The notes under the pieces were generated by a model. It was not told where the DNA came from. It ran no database searches and saw nothing but the letters and a program-made list of their open reading frames with translations. From the NCBI RefSeq assembly GCF_003286085.1, contig NW_020825331.1:682001-746000 (forward strand): a stretch of DNA of 64,000 nucleotides, given 5' to 3'. Below, in pieces: positions 14,001 to 25,139 of this stretch. The stretch's first letter is position 1. Each line of letters opens with the position of its first letter. Source of the stretch: Drosophila persimilis. Lineage: Eukaryota; Arthropoda; Insecta; Diptera; Drosophilidae. The position numbers and the translations under genes were made by a program.

Positions 14001-15781
14001 ACCCACCCATCGAGACACCCAACCACGCACGCAGCAGCCCCACCCCCATCACGCATCCACCAGCTGTGACCCGACGGCGTTAATGACGCACAAGTGTGAC
14101 ACTTTTTTCCAGCAAACTCCCGGCCCTTCGAACAGTGGGGCAACACCAGTGCTGATGGTGATACTTGAACAAGTTTAATATCATAAAAAATAAATATATA
14201 TCACTATATATAAAAGATAATGTCACTAAACGTATTATATATACTCATATATAGAAAGTTTTTTTTTTCATTTCAGTAAGATGTATTTATTTTAATATAT
14301 AATAATAAAAAATAATCTAAAAAGAAAAGATTTTGAAATTCAATTCAAAAATATTTAATAGTCTCTTCTGCAATATTCATTTAAATATTTGTGCACCTAT
14401 TAAAGGATCTATCACTTATATCTTTGTCTTTATAACCTTCATCGCGATAATTTATTCGATTTATTATGAAACTGATTAATTTACATATGTATCTTTCTCA
14501 ATATCAAAATATATCTCTGCATATCTTTGGTCCATTAAAAACAAATCTATTCGTAACCCATCCATCGTACATAAATATATCAATCATGGAATACCCTTTA
14601 TCTAAACCAATTTTTAGCAACCAATGCGACCAATGTGCCATTCCATTGGAGTTGAAATACGAAACAAGAGCAAATTGTTACAATTGCTTTTTTATCTCTC
14701 TGTATCTGAATCTGTGTCTGTGTCTGTGTCTGTGTGTGTGTGTGCGTGTGGTAGCGACAACAACATGAAGCGAAAGGCGAACAAACGAACAAGGAAGGAA
14801 CTGTGGCATGAATAAATGAAAGCAGAAAATCAGTTGATTTTAATATGAAATTTCACGCTGCTCTCTCGCAGTTTTTCTCCACCAGCCCTCGCCTCGCCTC
14901 GCCTCGCCACGGTCTCTCTCGCCCTCTCTTTCTCTCTTAGCGGGGAAAACGGAAAACGCCGTTTAATTGAAAATTATCGCAACATGGTTGTCACGCAATT
15001 ATTTCACGTTATCACCAAGCCGAACCAAACCAAACCAAAAAAAAAAGCAAGAAACACAAACCCAACGACTACGAGGGGAAGCCAGAAGCCAGTCAGCCAG
15101 TCATGGCTGTGGCATAGGGGGTGCCACATCATTTGTATCGTGCCACGCATATACCATGCGTGGCGAATGCGCCTCGGAACAAGTGCAACAACAACAGGCA
15201 GGAAATCTTGGCGGCCCCGCAGATCTCTGATGAAAGGAAAAACCACCACCCAACCAAGGACACCTGACGTTGTCATAGTGGCATTGCCATTCCCCCGTTT
15301 GTGCATAATTTTCACATCAATTTTCCGACTTTCCACACATCTATGGGGATACACATACTCGTACTATATTCTTTCGTTTCCATAGCGTGAAAATTTAATT
15401 GCCCAAAAAAAGAATAGCCAAAACCCATTGTGATGAGGGGTGGCGGTTGTATACTTTCTGGTGGCTAAGGTTAAAGGTCAAGCTGTGGACCATCAGGCCT
15501 GGAGGGGAAGCACTAGAGGAATCTTCGATTAAAATTTAATCGATTTTAAAACTAGTTTTTGTAGCCTTGTGTGCCTCAGCTGCCTGGGGAATATCAATTC
15601 TTTCTGTAACCAACTGCTTCGATTGCGATTATTCTGTAAAGTTTAGGGTTAGCTTAGGTTCAGCTAAGATCCAATCATTGCAAACAAGTCAATTGACCAG
15701 CTAGAAAACGAGTTGAAGTCGAAGTCCCCGATAACAAAGCGGGGATCAACATCAACCCTAATCGTCCCTTCCAGATCCAGA

Positions 15782-15782
15782 C

Positions 15783-15816
<34 letters not shown>

Positions 15817-15817
15817 G
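15782..15817. repeat. (AG)n microsatellite
   Basis: AG run with one ACAG interruption. Confidence 0.95.
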
Positions 15818-18182
15818 GAGTTGGGGAAACTAATTGACTTATTGATGGCCTCATTAACTGATGCTGAGGCAGTGAAAGAACCTGTAGAAATGCGCAGCAC
15901 ACAGTGCTGTATTATCCTCCCCCGACATTCGACTTCGATAGCTGAAGACCAGAGAAATGAAAACGAAAATGAAAAAAAAAAGAAAAGAAAAAAAGGGAAA
16001 CGCTAAGCGATGAATAGAACTGAGCAGAACAGAGAGCAGCAGCTAACCAGAGGGCACATTAATCAATTCGAATCAAACAATGAGCGATTCAGCAGAACTC
16101 GAAATGTTTTCCGTAAACAATGAGGATCCGAGACGAGCCATCAATGAATGTGAACAGGTTGGGAACCCGTAGCCCATAGCCCATAGTCCATAGCCCATGG
16201 CCCAGAGAACCAAGAGAAATGAGAACTTTGGGCTAAATGGGAACTCGGTTAGCGCTGTGGGTACACCTCAGACAATGCAAAGGAAATGGTCAGGATCATG
16301 GGGTGTATGCTGTTTGTTGGCTCAATCAATGCCAGCCAAACAAGTGTTATGAATGATTTGATGTTTTTATTTGTCGTCGTTTTTGGGAAACGAAACGAAA
16401 CGAAACGTCGCAGAGAGCTCTACAAAAAACCAGATCCATGTGACCCCAACAAACCGCACAAAGGAGCACACTGCGGGAGGGAAGAAATCCCCGATAATAG
16501 TTTCGATTTCACTTTTTACAGCTCGGCAGACGAGCTGGCACCGCAACCGGCTATGACCGCAGCTTGTGACATGATTTATGAGGATGCCCCAATCCCAATC
16601 CCGACTCCTGATTCCCGATTCCTATTGTCAATTGTCCTGCTGGCCACGGATTTGTGTAAGAAATGATGAAAAATGTTTCAATAAACGGTCGCAGACCCGA
16701 GCCGGGGGGCAGCGGAGCTTCTCCTCTTAAGCGTTTGGGACTCCTGGGCACACTGGGAGGTCTTCGGCATTACCTCCAACTACAACTGGCTCTGCAGTGG
16801 GCAGGGCAAGTCAAACGAGTATTTAACAACTTAATTGACCGCCGTGTGGCCATCGAATGTGACGGAGAAATTTCCTAAAATATTTGACACAAAATTTAGT
16901 CAGAAAAGGTGACTAAATGGCACATAAATTATACAATAATAACATATAGAAGAAGATATGGTGAAGAAATGAAAATGATACCATGTAAATCTCAGCAAAA
17001 AAGGGCAGTTTCTTTGCTACTTATCAATTTGTCTTACCCCCAGATGACTTTCTAAGACATTCGGCAACCCCCACAATAACCAATTAGTTACTGGCCAACC
17101 CCTCACGAAAGTAACCCCGCAACTGGTTGGGTTCCCACAGTTCCTGTGGCTGGGGCGGGATCGTATTGAAGGAACAGATTTCCCAACTTGGGCAGAGTGG
17201 CAAATTTTCCAAACAAATTTAATTTCCGGCCCTGGGTCAGATAGATTGGCAAACATCATTTATCATCGCGCGTCGAAAGTCTTGCCACTACATTGAGCGG
17301 GCACAATTGCCGCTTTGGGTCCAGGGAGATACAAATCCAGAGGCAGATACGGGTAGAGGTACAGGTACACAGATACACCGATACACCGATACACCGAGCT
17401 ACAGACTACATCATCAAATGGGGCGGGGGCCGTTTTTGTTCTTTCTTTTTATTATTTACCAATTCCTTTTTTTGCTGCTGCTGCTGCTGTTGCTGGCCCA
17501 TTGAAAAATGTTTTGGGCCCAAATCCTCCACCGACTCTTGGGTACTTGGTTGTGTTTTTGTTTTGGGCTATTTTCCACGTAAATTGAACCATCAAAAGAG
17601 TCACTTTCCATCCGCTCTCTCCCTCGGTGCCGCTGTCTATCCGCTAGGTGATTGGGTGAATTTATTGAACTATAATTGCTTCAAGTTGGAACGTTCTGAG
17701 GGCGGCAGCAGAAGCGATTCGAATAAAAGTAAATGACCAAAAATAAATGGCTAAATAAACGGCTAGCTGTTGGCTTGGTCTCGGTCTCGGTCTCGGCTTT
17801 TGGCTTGGTCCTGGCTGGATTTCCATTTCCCTCGAAAAAAGGATTCGCGCACTAAAAAAAGGATTTGGACAAGCCAAAAAAAAGAGTCAGCCGCGTGTTG
17901 GAAGCGTGTTGAGGTGGCAGGTAGGAGAGACCCATGGTTGTCCTTGACTCCTGACTGGCATTGCATAAAATTTGCTAAGCCACGGATCACAGGTACGAGT
18001 GCTGGCACTGGTCCTGAGAGATGACTCAACTCAATGCAACCCGCAGAAACCTCAGGGAGTGGGCTGTGATCGTAAACCTATGTAGCGTCTACCATCCACC
18101 ATTTACGATTTAGCGGGAACTCTCTTCCCTCCGGCAAAAGGAAAACCCGTAGACGCCATAAACGCTATTGTCTTGTCTTTTC

Positions 18183-18188
18183 TTTATT
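18183..18188 (-). promoter_or_regulatory. Polyadenylation signal for the 412-aa gene
   Basis: TTTATT on the plus strand, AATAAA when read with the gene, about 130 bases after its stop codon. Confidence 0.5.
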
Positions 18189-18319
18189 TCTATTTCTATT
18201 TCTATGTTTGAGCTAACTGAGCAACTGCTTTGCGTACTGGTCCGATCTGGTGTGGCGGGAGGCTAGGCCTGGGGCCTGGGGCCTGGGGCATGGGGCATGG
18301 GGTATGGGGTCTCTGGCAT

Positions 18320-19558
18320 CTACTTCTTTTCGGGCACGAGCGGAATCGGCTGGGGCTCGGGTCTCGGCAGAGGTGTGCCCTTGCCCGTCACGTAGCCAGT
18401 GTCCTCCCCCTCGGCGATGTCCAGACGAGAGTCATAGCGCTCGCCCTTGCCGTTCCAGTAGATGCCCTCATATTCGCGCTCCTTGTGCCTCTGACGGTCG
18501 GTGCGAATGAACTCGTCAGTGGGCTCCATGGAGTCCCTGCGATCTCTGGGACCGCTGTCATCTGCCTCGTCCTCGGCCTCCGATGCGCTGGCCTTCTCCT
18601 TGAAGCGACGATCGCTGTCTGCCTGTGGTCGCTCCCTGCCGTCAGAGCCATCGTCACTGGCGGTCACCCGCATTGTGGAGTGGCCCATGGGCTGCTGCTG
18701 TTGGAACGGCTCTATCTCGGCCTCTGGCTCCGTCTCGGGCTCCTGTGCTTCCTTTTGCTCTCCGTCCTGCTGGGCCTCCGCATCATCGAACTTGTCCTCA
18801 GGCGCGCCCTCCAGTGTCTGACCGATTGTGTAAGGGTTCGCATCCACGTCTGCGGTTGGATCCACGTTCTTCTCTAATAGAAGAATTGGCTCTATCTGGA
18901 ACTGGTCTTCTTCTCCAGATTCTTCTCCTGATTCTTCTCCAGCTTCTTCTTCGGGGTTCGCCCCGTCAATGCCCAACATCATCTGATAGCGGCATGGCAC
19001 CATTCGAATATCGGGGAGTTCCAGCAAGCTCTCCGACTTATCCACATCATCGGTGGTGCCTGCCTCTATTTCTGCCTCTGTCTCTGCCTCCAGCTCCTGC
19101 TGCTCCTTGTGAGGTTCTATGTCATCTGTCGTGGAGTTCCGGTGCGTTTGGCGGATGCCCTGCACTGTCTTGTGGCTATATCCCTGGGCATTGAGGAGTC
19201 CACGGCTTGGCTGGTGCACAGGGCTGCATGGAGCAGCCGGCTCCTTCTTGAAGTCTTGATCATTTACATTCTCGGGGCTCAGAGTCATATAATGGCGGGT
19301 GGCATATGATTTTAAGTAGTTCTGCCAGACGTCCCGCTCCCCGCTGTCGTTGCTGCATGACGCCTGCCCGTCCTGTCCCTCCCTCGAGCCATCCGTCGAG
19401 GAGTGACCCAGGCTATTGGTCTGCTTGCCCCGGCTAATGGCATGGAAGAGTCCATGGCTGCCGGCGGATTCCTTGTGCACCGGACGAGCCCGGATCAGGC
19501 CCAGTCTGAAAGCGGTGAAGGCTTTCAGGAGTCCACTGTTCGATGCCCCGCGCTGCAT
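18320..19558 (-). CDS. Unrecognised acidic protein, 412 aa, basic N-terminus
   Basis: Single open frame, minus strand. I start at ATG 19558 (MQRGASNSGLLKAFTAFRLG). The frame is open 95 codons further upstream, but that part translates a simple CGGTT repeat and AT-rich spacer. Residues 1-29 lack acidic residues and are rich in Arg, Lys, Ser and hydrophobics, like a mitochondrial presequence. Residues 74-93 (ERDVWQNYLKSYATRHYMTL) and 360-400 (EREYEGIYWNGKGERYDSRL, then TGYVTGKGTPLPRPEPQP) look like the ordered parts. Between them lie acidic stretches: Glu/Ala at 155-168, a GEESGEE-type run at 203-218, Glu/Pro at 270-284. The tail is Pro-rich. No catalytic motif or membrane segment seen. Mitochondrial targeting is an inference; the family is not recognised. 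Confidence 0.75.
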   Translation of the reverse strand: MQRGASNSGLLKAFTAFRLGLIRARPVHKESAGSHGLFHAISRGKQTNSLGHSSTDGSREGQDGQASCSNDSGERDVWQNYLKSYATRHYMTLSPENVNDQDFKKEPAAPCSPVHQPSRGLLNAQGYSHKTVQGIRQTHRNSTTDDIEPHKEQQELEAETEAEIEAGTTDDVDKSESLLELPDIRMVPCRYQMMLGIDGANPEEEAGEESGEESGEEDQFQIEPILLLEKNVDPTADVDANPYTIGQTLEGAPEDKFDDAEAQQDGEQKEAQEPETEPEAEIEPFQQQQPMGHSTMRVTASDDGSDGRERPQADSDRRFKEKASASEAEDEADDSGPRDRRDSMEPTDEFIRTDRQRHKEREYEGIYWNGKGERYDSRLDIAEGEDTGYVTGKGTPLPRPEPQPIPLVPEKK

Positions 19559-22500
19559 TGCAAAGCCGATTAATGATTTTGTTAACGGAACGGAAAAAGT
19601 TAAGCAGAAATATGTGTACTTTTTGTAACGAAAGTTTTTGACGTAATTTAATAGGAATTTTTTATCGAAAAATTGTATGTATTTTGGTTCGAGATGCAGC
19701 TGGAGAATGATCGAATCTGACTGAGGCCACCCTTCCCAAATGTCCCTGACACATAATCCAGGGGGTTCTGTTCGGTTCGGTTCCATTGTATTCTGTTTCG
19801 TATCGGTTGGGCTACACATAGGCTTCGACGACTCATAAACCAATTGACTTTCTAACCGTCAGAAAAAATCACAAAAAAAGGCTGACAAATAAAAAAAAAA
19901 AAAAAACATCAGAAAAGTTGACAGCGAATTTCGGTGGAAAATGCCCCGAAAAAACGGTAATTTAATGGAAAAGAAAGGAAAAAGGATTTGCTGGGGTTAG
20001 AATTCGCGCGAAATTGCATCTTTTTTATGACGGGGTTGGGCATTAGGGTTAGGGCCATGTAACCCTAGCCATAACCCTAACCCCAGCTCCGTCCCCGTTA
20101 CCGTTCCCGTTCCCGATCCCGTCCAGCCGGACTACCTGCCCCGCCCTCTTGGGCCCTAATTATGTCATTTGGCGTAAGTCAAGGCTGCAAAGTCAATTGC
20201 AGCAACATGCGTGCCACAAAAAAGTAAGTGGCATAAACGAGGAGTCGGGGAAAAGTGTCATAAAAGTAACGCTACAATGTGTATAAAAAATATGACAAAA
20301 ATCATCTACGTGTAAATGGGTGTGGAAAACCTTTAATAGGGTGGCTAGAGGATTGGGCCAGGAATGAGAGTGGGCTCGTACTCTCTGTCACAGCTATGGA
20401 TAACTCTCTTTGGGTGTAACCAAAGACATACTCTGAACCTTCTCCGACTGGGTTAAATATCAGATTACATACCATGCCAAGCCAAGAAATCTTTAAACTC
20501 TGTTTAAAGACACACTTTTAACACACACTTGGACCTTAAATTGTCGCAGAGACAATTCCCCAGACTTCTTAAAGGGTTATCACAGCTGCTGGCGGCACAT
20601 ACATACATACATCTTTATACAATATATAAAGTACAAAATTCGTTAAAAACATATTTGAAATGCGTTTCGGTCCCCGTTTGGATTTCCCTCGCCCTCCGCA
20701 CCATTCGACCGTGTTGTTGTCGGTGTCCAGGACAATTTGCCTGCAATATTGCGTTGACAGCCACGAGAAATAATAGCCCAACAATTTATGGAATTTATGG
20801 GCTTGTGTGTGATGCGGAGGGGCGGGAGCCAGAAGGGCAAGGGTTACCCAAAAAAATGTGTGTAGCATACTTAAGCGGGCGTGGGGCTTGACGTGGCTGG
20901 TGGTGGGTGGTTCAAAAGTGGAAAAGAGAGAAGAGAAATCACAGCCGAAAATCATAAATTCGGCATGTCTAATGACAATTTGCCTGACCCCCCACCACCC
21001 ACATATGGGCGTGTGTGTGTGTTTGTTTGTGTGTATGAGGGGGTCAGGGGACCATTTTTATCGTTTTGATTTTTTGATTTGCCGTTTTCCCGCTACCCCC
21101 GCCTTCTGCCTTCTGCCTCTGTCTCTGCTTCTGCCGCTGCTTCTTTTTATGCGAGCACATAAAATTCATTTGTTGTTCGAATTTCTGGATTTCATAACAT
21201 GCCGGGGGACCAGGACGACGCCACGGACCGCAGACCAATTCGAAAATGACGCAGATCCCACCCACCCCCAACCGAAACTCAATGCAAAGCCCAGCCCCCA
21301 AACGTTCCAATTGATGTACTATTTCATGTAAGTAAGTCCTTGAAGTAAAGAAAATGGTAGCTTATGTACATATATATTTGCTTGAATCCATATGGGATTC
21401 TTTGCGGATGCTTTGTAGCAAAATGCACATAAATATTGCATTTTTTCTATGCAGAAACCATACCTGCAAAAGCTTTGAAATTACCTATTAAATGGGGGCT
21501 TAACTAGGGGTAAAGAGCTTGTCCTAATGGAAACTCCATGACAATAGACATGGTTTGCTTGAAACATCCCATGAATGTATAGTTCTAAGGATGAGCCTGC
21601 AGCCAGCTGCCAAAAAATGTGCAGTGGGGGGCCGGGGCATTTATGAGGCTTGCAAACGGCTTCCAAATGCCAGACGCATCCGCAGTATAAATCAAGCCAA
21701 GAATGACGATCTTTCAAACACTGCTGATCCCATTGTACGATGGTACGATGGTATGATGGTGTGGCATGAGGATGAGCCGCCATAACTCATCTAGAGACTA
21801 GCACTTGGGCCACTGTTGTGTTCTGGCAAATGAAGCAATCAAGGCCAAGAAAATGGTAACAGCCATTCAGCGGCATTGTGTCCACGATCCACGGTCCACG
21901 GTCCACGGTCCATGGTCCATGGTCCTGTGTAATTGTTGTTTAGTCAAAGGCGATGATGTCACCACACACGGAGTTGGAGTTGGAGTCTTGGTCGGTAGTC
22001 GGAGTCGGAGTCGGAGTCGGAGTTAGCCCGCTGCTCAATGTCGTTTCCTCTTCCTGTATGCTCTGCCTCTCATTGTCTCATTTTGGTTCAGTTCGAGACG
22101 TTTTACGATTGTTTACTGCTGCTGAAAACCCCAAACCCCGAAACGAGAACCGAACCCATTGTGGCCAGGGCACTTTAGGTCTGTCCGAGGGTCGTGGGTG
22201 TTCCTTCAATCTCCCTCGCTTCGCTTCGCATCGCATCGCATCGCATTTAAGTCCCGATAAATACGCATTTGATTTGGGTCCCGCACAGCACACATCAGGG
22301 CAGCAGATAATAGAAATCGAATCGGTTCAACTTATTAAATCAACCCTTTGCCTGCCCTGCCCTGCCCACGATTACTGCTGTTTGCCCAAACTATTAGCCG
22401 GGGTCCAGGGATTTGCGGCCACTGGCCACTGGCCACTGGCCACTGCAGGGAGGACCCCTGGGGGTGGACGTTCCGGACCCCTTTCAGTCCGGGCAAAAAT

Positions 22501-23408
22501 AAAGAAGAGTGACATAAAAATAAGCATAAAATTAAATGTGCCACATTGGGTTGGATTGGATGGGGCACTGGAACCGAGACTGGAGCTGGGACTGGGACCC
22601 CAAGGCGCGCAGAAGGGTGCAGCGGGTCCACGTGGAGCGTTTAAGTTGATTTCGTTTTGAATGTTTATTTTATTGCGTGGAAAATGACGCCAACGTGGCC
22701 AAGAAATGGTGCCGCTCGAGCTCCTGCTACTGCTGCTTGTTATCCCTGTTTTGGCCAAGTCTACAGTGGCAGAAAATGTGTATATTACAGCTCCAAAAGA
22801 GACTCCGAACGGTGCTGCTAGTGAGCTCGAAATAATCCCTCTGTTCTGTATTATAGCTGCCTGGAATTGCCCCTAGTCCCAGTCTTAGTATTACCTTAAG
22901 AAGCTAATAAGAAGTACGACGAACTGCTGGTCCTTGAGCTTGAACTCAACACCTGTTCCTCCTTTCAATCGTCGCTTTCCCGAATGATGCGTGCTTCCAG
23001 ATTCATGTCTCTGCAATTGAAGTATTGATGAGTGCCTTTGCTGCTTGGATAAAACACTTTACCTACTGGATTTGAGATTGTCCTTTTGTCACAGTGTAGC
23101 TTGGCTGCCCGACTACGTGACGGTATGGCCTGGCCTGCCATGTCCTGCCCTGGCTTGGCTCCAGGGCTCCAGTCGCTTTTATGGCCCGGCGATTGTATCG
23201 AGAATTTGGTACGCAATAAAATTCGAATATACTTGCGATAAAAATCAAATCTTGTTGGACATTTTCTATCCCCCATATACACCATTTACCCACCAATTAA
23301 ACTCTCTGCTCGCACAATTGGGAGTAGCCCATGGGCATACCGTATTTACTACACATCTATTTGGGAAGCCAAGACATATGTACATATACAGTATACGTGT
23401 TCATTATT
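19559..23408. other. Intergenic DNA between the 412-aa gene and the RING gene
   Basis: Contains a poly(A) stretch near 19.89 kb, an imperfect inverted repeat rich in TAGGG/CCCTA at 20.03-20.08 kb, GGAGTC arrays near 22.0 kb, and CCACTGG repeats near 22.43 kb. A longer frame at 21953-22660 is low-complexity. No gene supported. Confidence 0.6.
20032..20084. repeat. Imperfect inverted repeat of TAGGG/CCCTA type
   Basis: GGGGTTGGGCATTAGGGTTA on the left pairs imperfectly with CCCTAGCCATAACCCTAACC on the right, around a loop of about eight bases. Confidence 0.8.
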
Positions 23409-23663
23409 CTAAGGTTTGGGGATCTTGACGGTAGCGTCCATTGAGATCACGCAACGGCACAGTGGGCATTTCCGAGGGCCAGTCCAACGGAAAACAGGCT
23501 GACTAAAAACTCGGCTGAGGCACTCAAAACAAAAACTGTGTCCGCACTCCACTGTCACCGGATCTAGTGTATCCATTAGACAAATAGGGCAATATTCGTC
23601 GTCGTCAATTGATGGTCCGGGCAGCTTCGGCACATCGTCACCAGATTGTTTCTCCGCGCTCAT
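23409..23663 (-). CDS. Small TRIM-type RING finger protein (84 aa)
   Basis: Eighty-four residues, minus strand. C3HC4 RING at residues 25-69: C25, C28, C40, H42, C45, C48, C66, C69 (C-x2-C-x11-C-x-H-x2-C-x2-C-x17-C-x2-C), with EYCPICL, DPVTVECGHSFC and KCPLCR. This is the TRIM-like RING class; an E3 ubiquitin ligase role is expected for the family but not shown. An acidic N-terminus precedes it and a short basic tail ends the protein. I chose ATG 23663 over the longer open frame at 23696 because a good acceptor (TTGTATTCTGCAG) lies between them. Spliced to a donor at 23755, the message has an in-frame TAA upstream and no other ATG. It stands alone, with no B-box or coiled coil, like the plus-strand gene at 47.8 kb. 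Confidence 0.85.
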   Translation of the reverse strand: MSAEKQSGDDVPKLPGPSIDDDEYCPICLMDTLDPVTVECGHSFCFECLSRVFSQPVFRWTGPRKCPLCRCVISMDATVKIPKP

Positions 23664-23683
23664 TTCTAAATTACTCTCGAGCC

Positions 23684-23755
23684 CTGCAGAATACAAATCT
23701 TCTGATAATCGAAATTACACGAATTGCACAAGCCAACAGTGACTCAGCTTAATAC
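23684..23755 (-). other. 5'UTR intron of the 23.4 kb RING gene
   Basis: A 72-nt GT-AG interval (AAAG then GTATTAAG at the donor, TTCTGCAG at the acceptor), the usual size for a short Drosophila intron. Removing it leaves an in-frame stop before the ATG. Predicted from sequence only. Confidence 0.6.
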
Positions 23756-24818
23756 CTTTAGGCAGTTCTTGTTGGCCCGTAAGTTAACAGTTACCGTCTC
23801 GAAATTGGTCCGACTTATTACAGAACTGTGAGAACACAATGGGTCACTTGGAAATAAGCTGATTGATTAGGTTTTCGCGTGCCACAAACTGAAATTTGCA
23901 ATTAATTTTCAGTTAATATTTCTTCTCAGAATGATGATCCGCTTTCAGTGTTGAGCAACGTATTTACTAGGCGTTTTTATTATCGATATATTATCGCCAT
24001 TCAATTGATTTCGGTATTTTTCCTAAACTAAGCAACTGCAGCCGCTGACTAAAACAGATTTTTAAAACATGTATTTTTATTGAAAGTAACTTAATATATG
24101 TACTAATTAAACGTTTTGGTAACACATTCTAACATACGATATTCGAATCGCGCGCGCTTACGTTAACATGCGAATGGCCAAAGCACAGGCTGGACAAAGA
24201 ACAGCTGATTGATTCCCTCGTGAAAAGTTGCTGGTGTAAATTGTGTACTTAGTCGGACAAAATGATCAAAATTAACCATACTGCCAATAAGAACTACATA
24301 TATTCGAAGAGTATAGGGGCGTATTCGATTTTTGGTGGAAGTGGAGAGCTAAGCGTGCATCCCAGAAAGTGACCGTGTCTATCAGATATCCCATTTGGTT
24401 CCCATTGGACAATAATTATAGCCAGAAGGAACAACAGAAATTTCAGAGTCGTTTATATTAATGGTAAAGTTTTTTTCGAGCACGAAGTTCCGCCGTGAAG
24501 TGCCGCGTTGCAGGAAGCGTCGATTACACTCTTCGTAGAGTCTGCACGGGGCACGCGTTGTACAACCAAGTAGGATTTTCCATTGAATCATTGCTTTTGG
24601 CTATAGCTTCGAAGGTAAGCGGATGTTACAGGAATCTGCATTTGGAATCAAAGCCGTAAGCGGGGTTCCCCACACCCTGGATGAATTTACAGCAGTGTCT
24701 ATTCCCAAGTGCAACAGGATGCTGAAGGCAACGAACGTCCGAATCGACTTTGCACTCTCATAGGAACATTGAAACCATTTACTGCTGCAGCCTTCGACTG
24801 TTACCAATAGTAGGTACA
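23756..24818. other. Spacer upstream of the minus-strand RING and the split-ATG gene
   Basis: Divergent interval between the two candidate genes, about 1 kb, which should hold both promoters. Short open frames occur on both strands between 24.26 and 24.82 kb, none long enough to support. AATAAA is present on the minus strand near 24.08 kb. No TATA box in a convincing position. Confidence 0.5.
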
Positions 24819-25139
24819 ATGTGAGTACATATATATATTCAATATTATATGCTAATGTACAGTTTTTATTGGGATTTGTTTCATTTAAGGGCTGCCAAAG
24901 AGGCGCCAGTGCATCTGCATCGGAGGTACTTTCACATGGTGCACAGACTACAAGGTACACCCATATATCCGCACTTGCAGTACTTGCCATACTTGACATT
25001 GCGGCAATTCAATCGAATATTGAACCAGGGAAAGGTGAAAAATAATGTGAAATCAATTCTCATGGCTTGGCGACATATAAAAGGACCCGCCGACACTGCC
25101 AGTGATTCCGGGAAAGTGACCAACTGCGGTCAGCGATAG
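24819..25139 (+). CDS. Candidate small protein (83 aa) with an intron-split start codon
   Basis: The plus strand has a strong donor (ACAAT then GTGAGTACAT at 24821) and an acceptor (TTCATTTAAG ending 24889). Splicing out these 69 nt makes ACAATGGCTGCC, a near-ideal Drosophila start context, with AT at 24819-24820 and G at 24890. The frame then runs 83 codons to TAG at 25137. Upstream in the spliced frame there is a TGA near 24.72 kb and no earlier ATG. The protein is basic with many aromatic residues (MAAKEAPVHLHRRYFHMVHR, then YPHLQYLPYLTLRQFNRIL); no signal peptide or known domain seen. An AATAAA follows at 25309. The opposite strand is also open across much of this interval, so the coding strand is not settled. 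Family unknown. Confidence 0.45.

Larger units (their letters stand above)
1..18182. other. Intergenic DNA, no supported gene
   Basis: About 18 kb of spacer. All longer open frames translate simple repeats or stand opposite each other on both strands. It holds TC, GT, GCCGGT, ACGG, AGCC and other tandem arrays, G-rich motifs near 1.77 and 9.01 kb, and several AT-rich stretches (300-370, 4200-4500, 14180-14600). A short Cys-rich open stretch at 3.9-4.2 kb is noted under findings. No tRNA-like or transposon sequence recognised. Confidence 0.6.

Noticed and set aside
18230-18877. 215-codon plus frame opposite the 412-aa gene
   Set aside because: Leu/Arg-rich shadow of the acidic coding strand.
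20044-20084. Interstitial telomere repeat
   Set aside because: Drosophila telomeres are not TTAGGG-based and the copies are few and inverted.
21953-22660. 235-codon plus frame
   Set aside because: Begins in a GGAGTC array and contains several repeat-derived stretches; no recognisable domain.
23684-23696. ATG at 23696 as the start of the RING protein
   Set aside because: It lies in the predicted 5'UTR intron; the spliced message starts at 23663.
24361-24430. Resemblance to a DINE-1 internal segment (ATAGCCAGAAGGAACAA)
   Set aside because: Only a short match without the neighbouring core motifs; could be chance.
24601-24999. 132-codon minus frame opposite the split-ATG gene
   Set aside because: It has a hydrophobic stretch resembling a signal peptide, but no ATG directly before it. 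The plus-strand splice sites, start context and polyadenylation signal are stronger. Not excluded.
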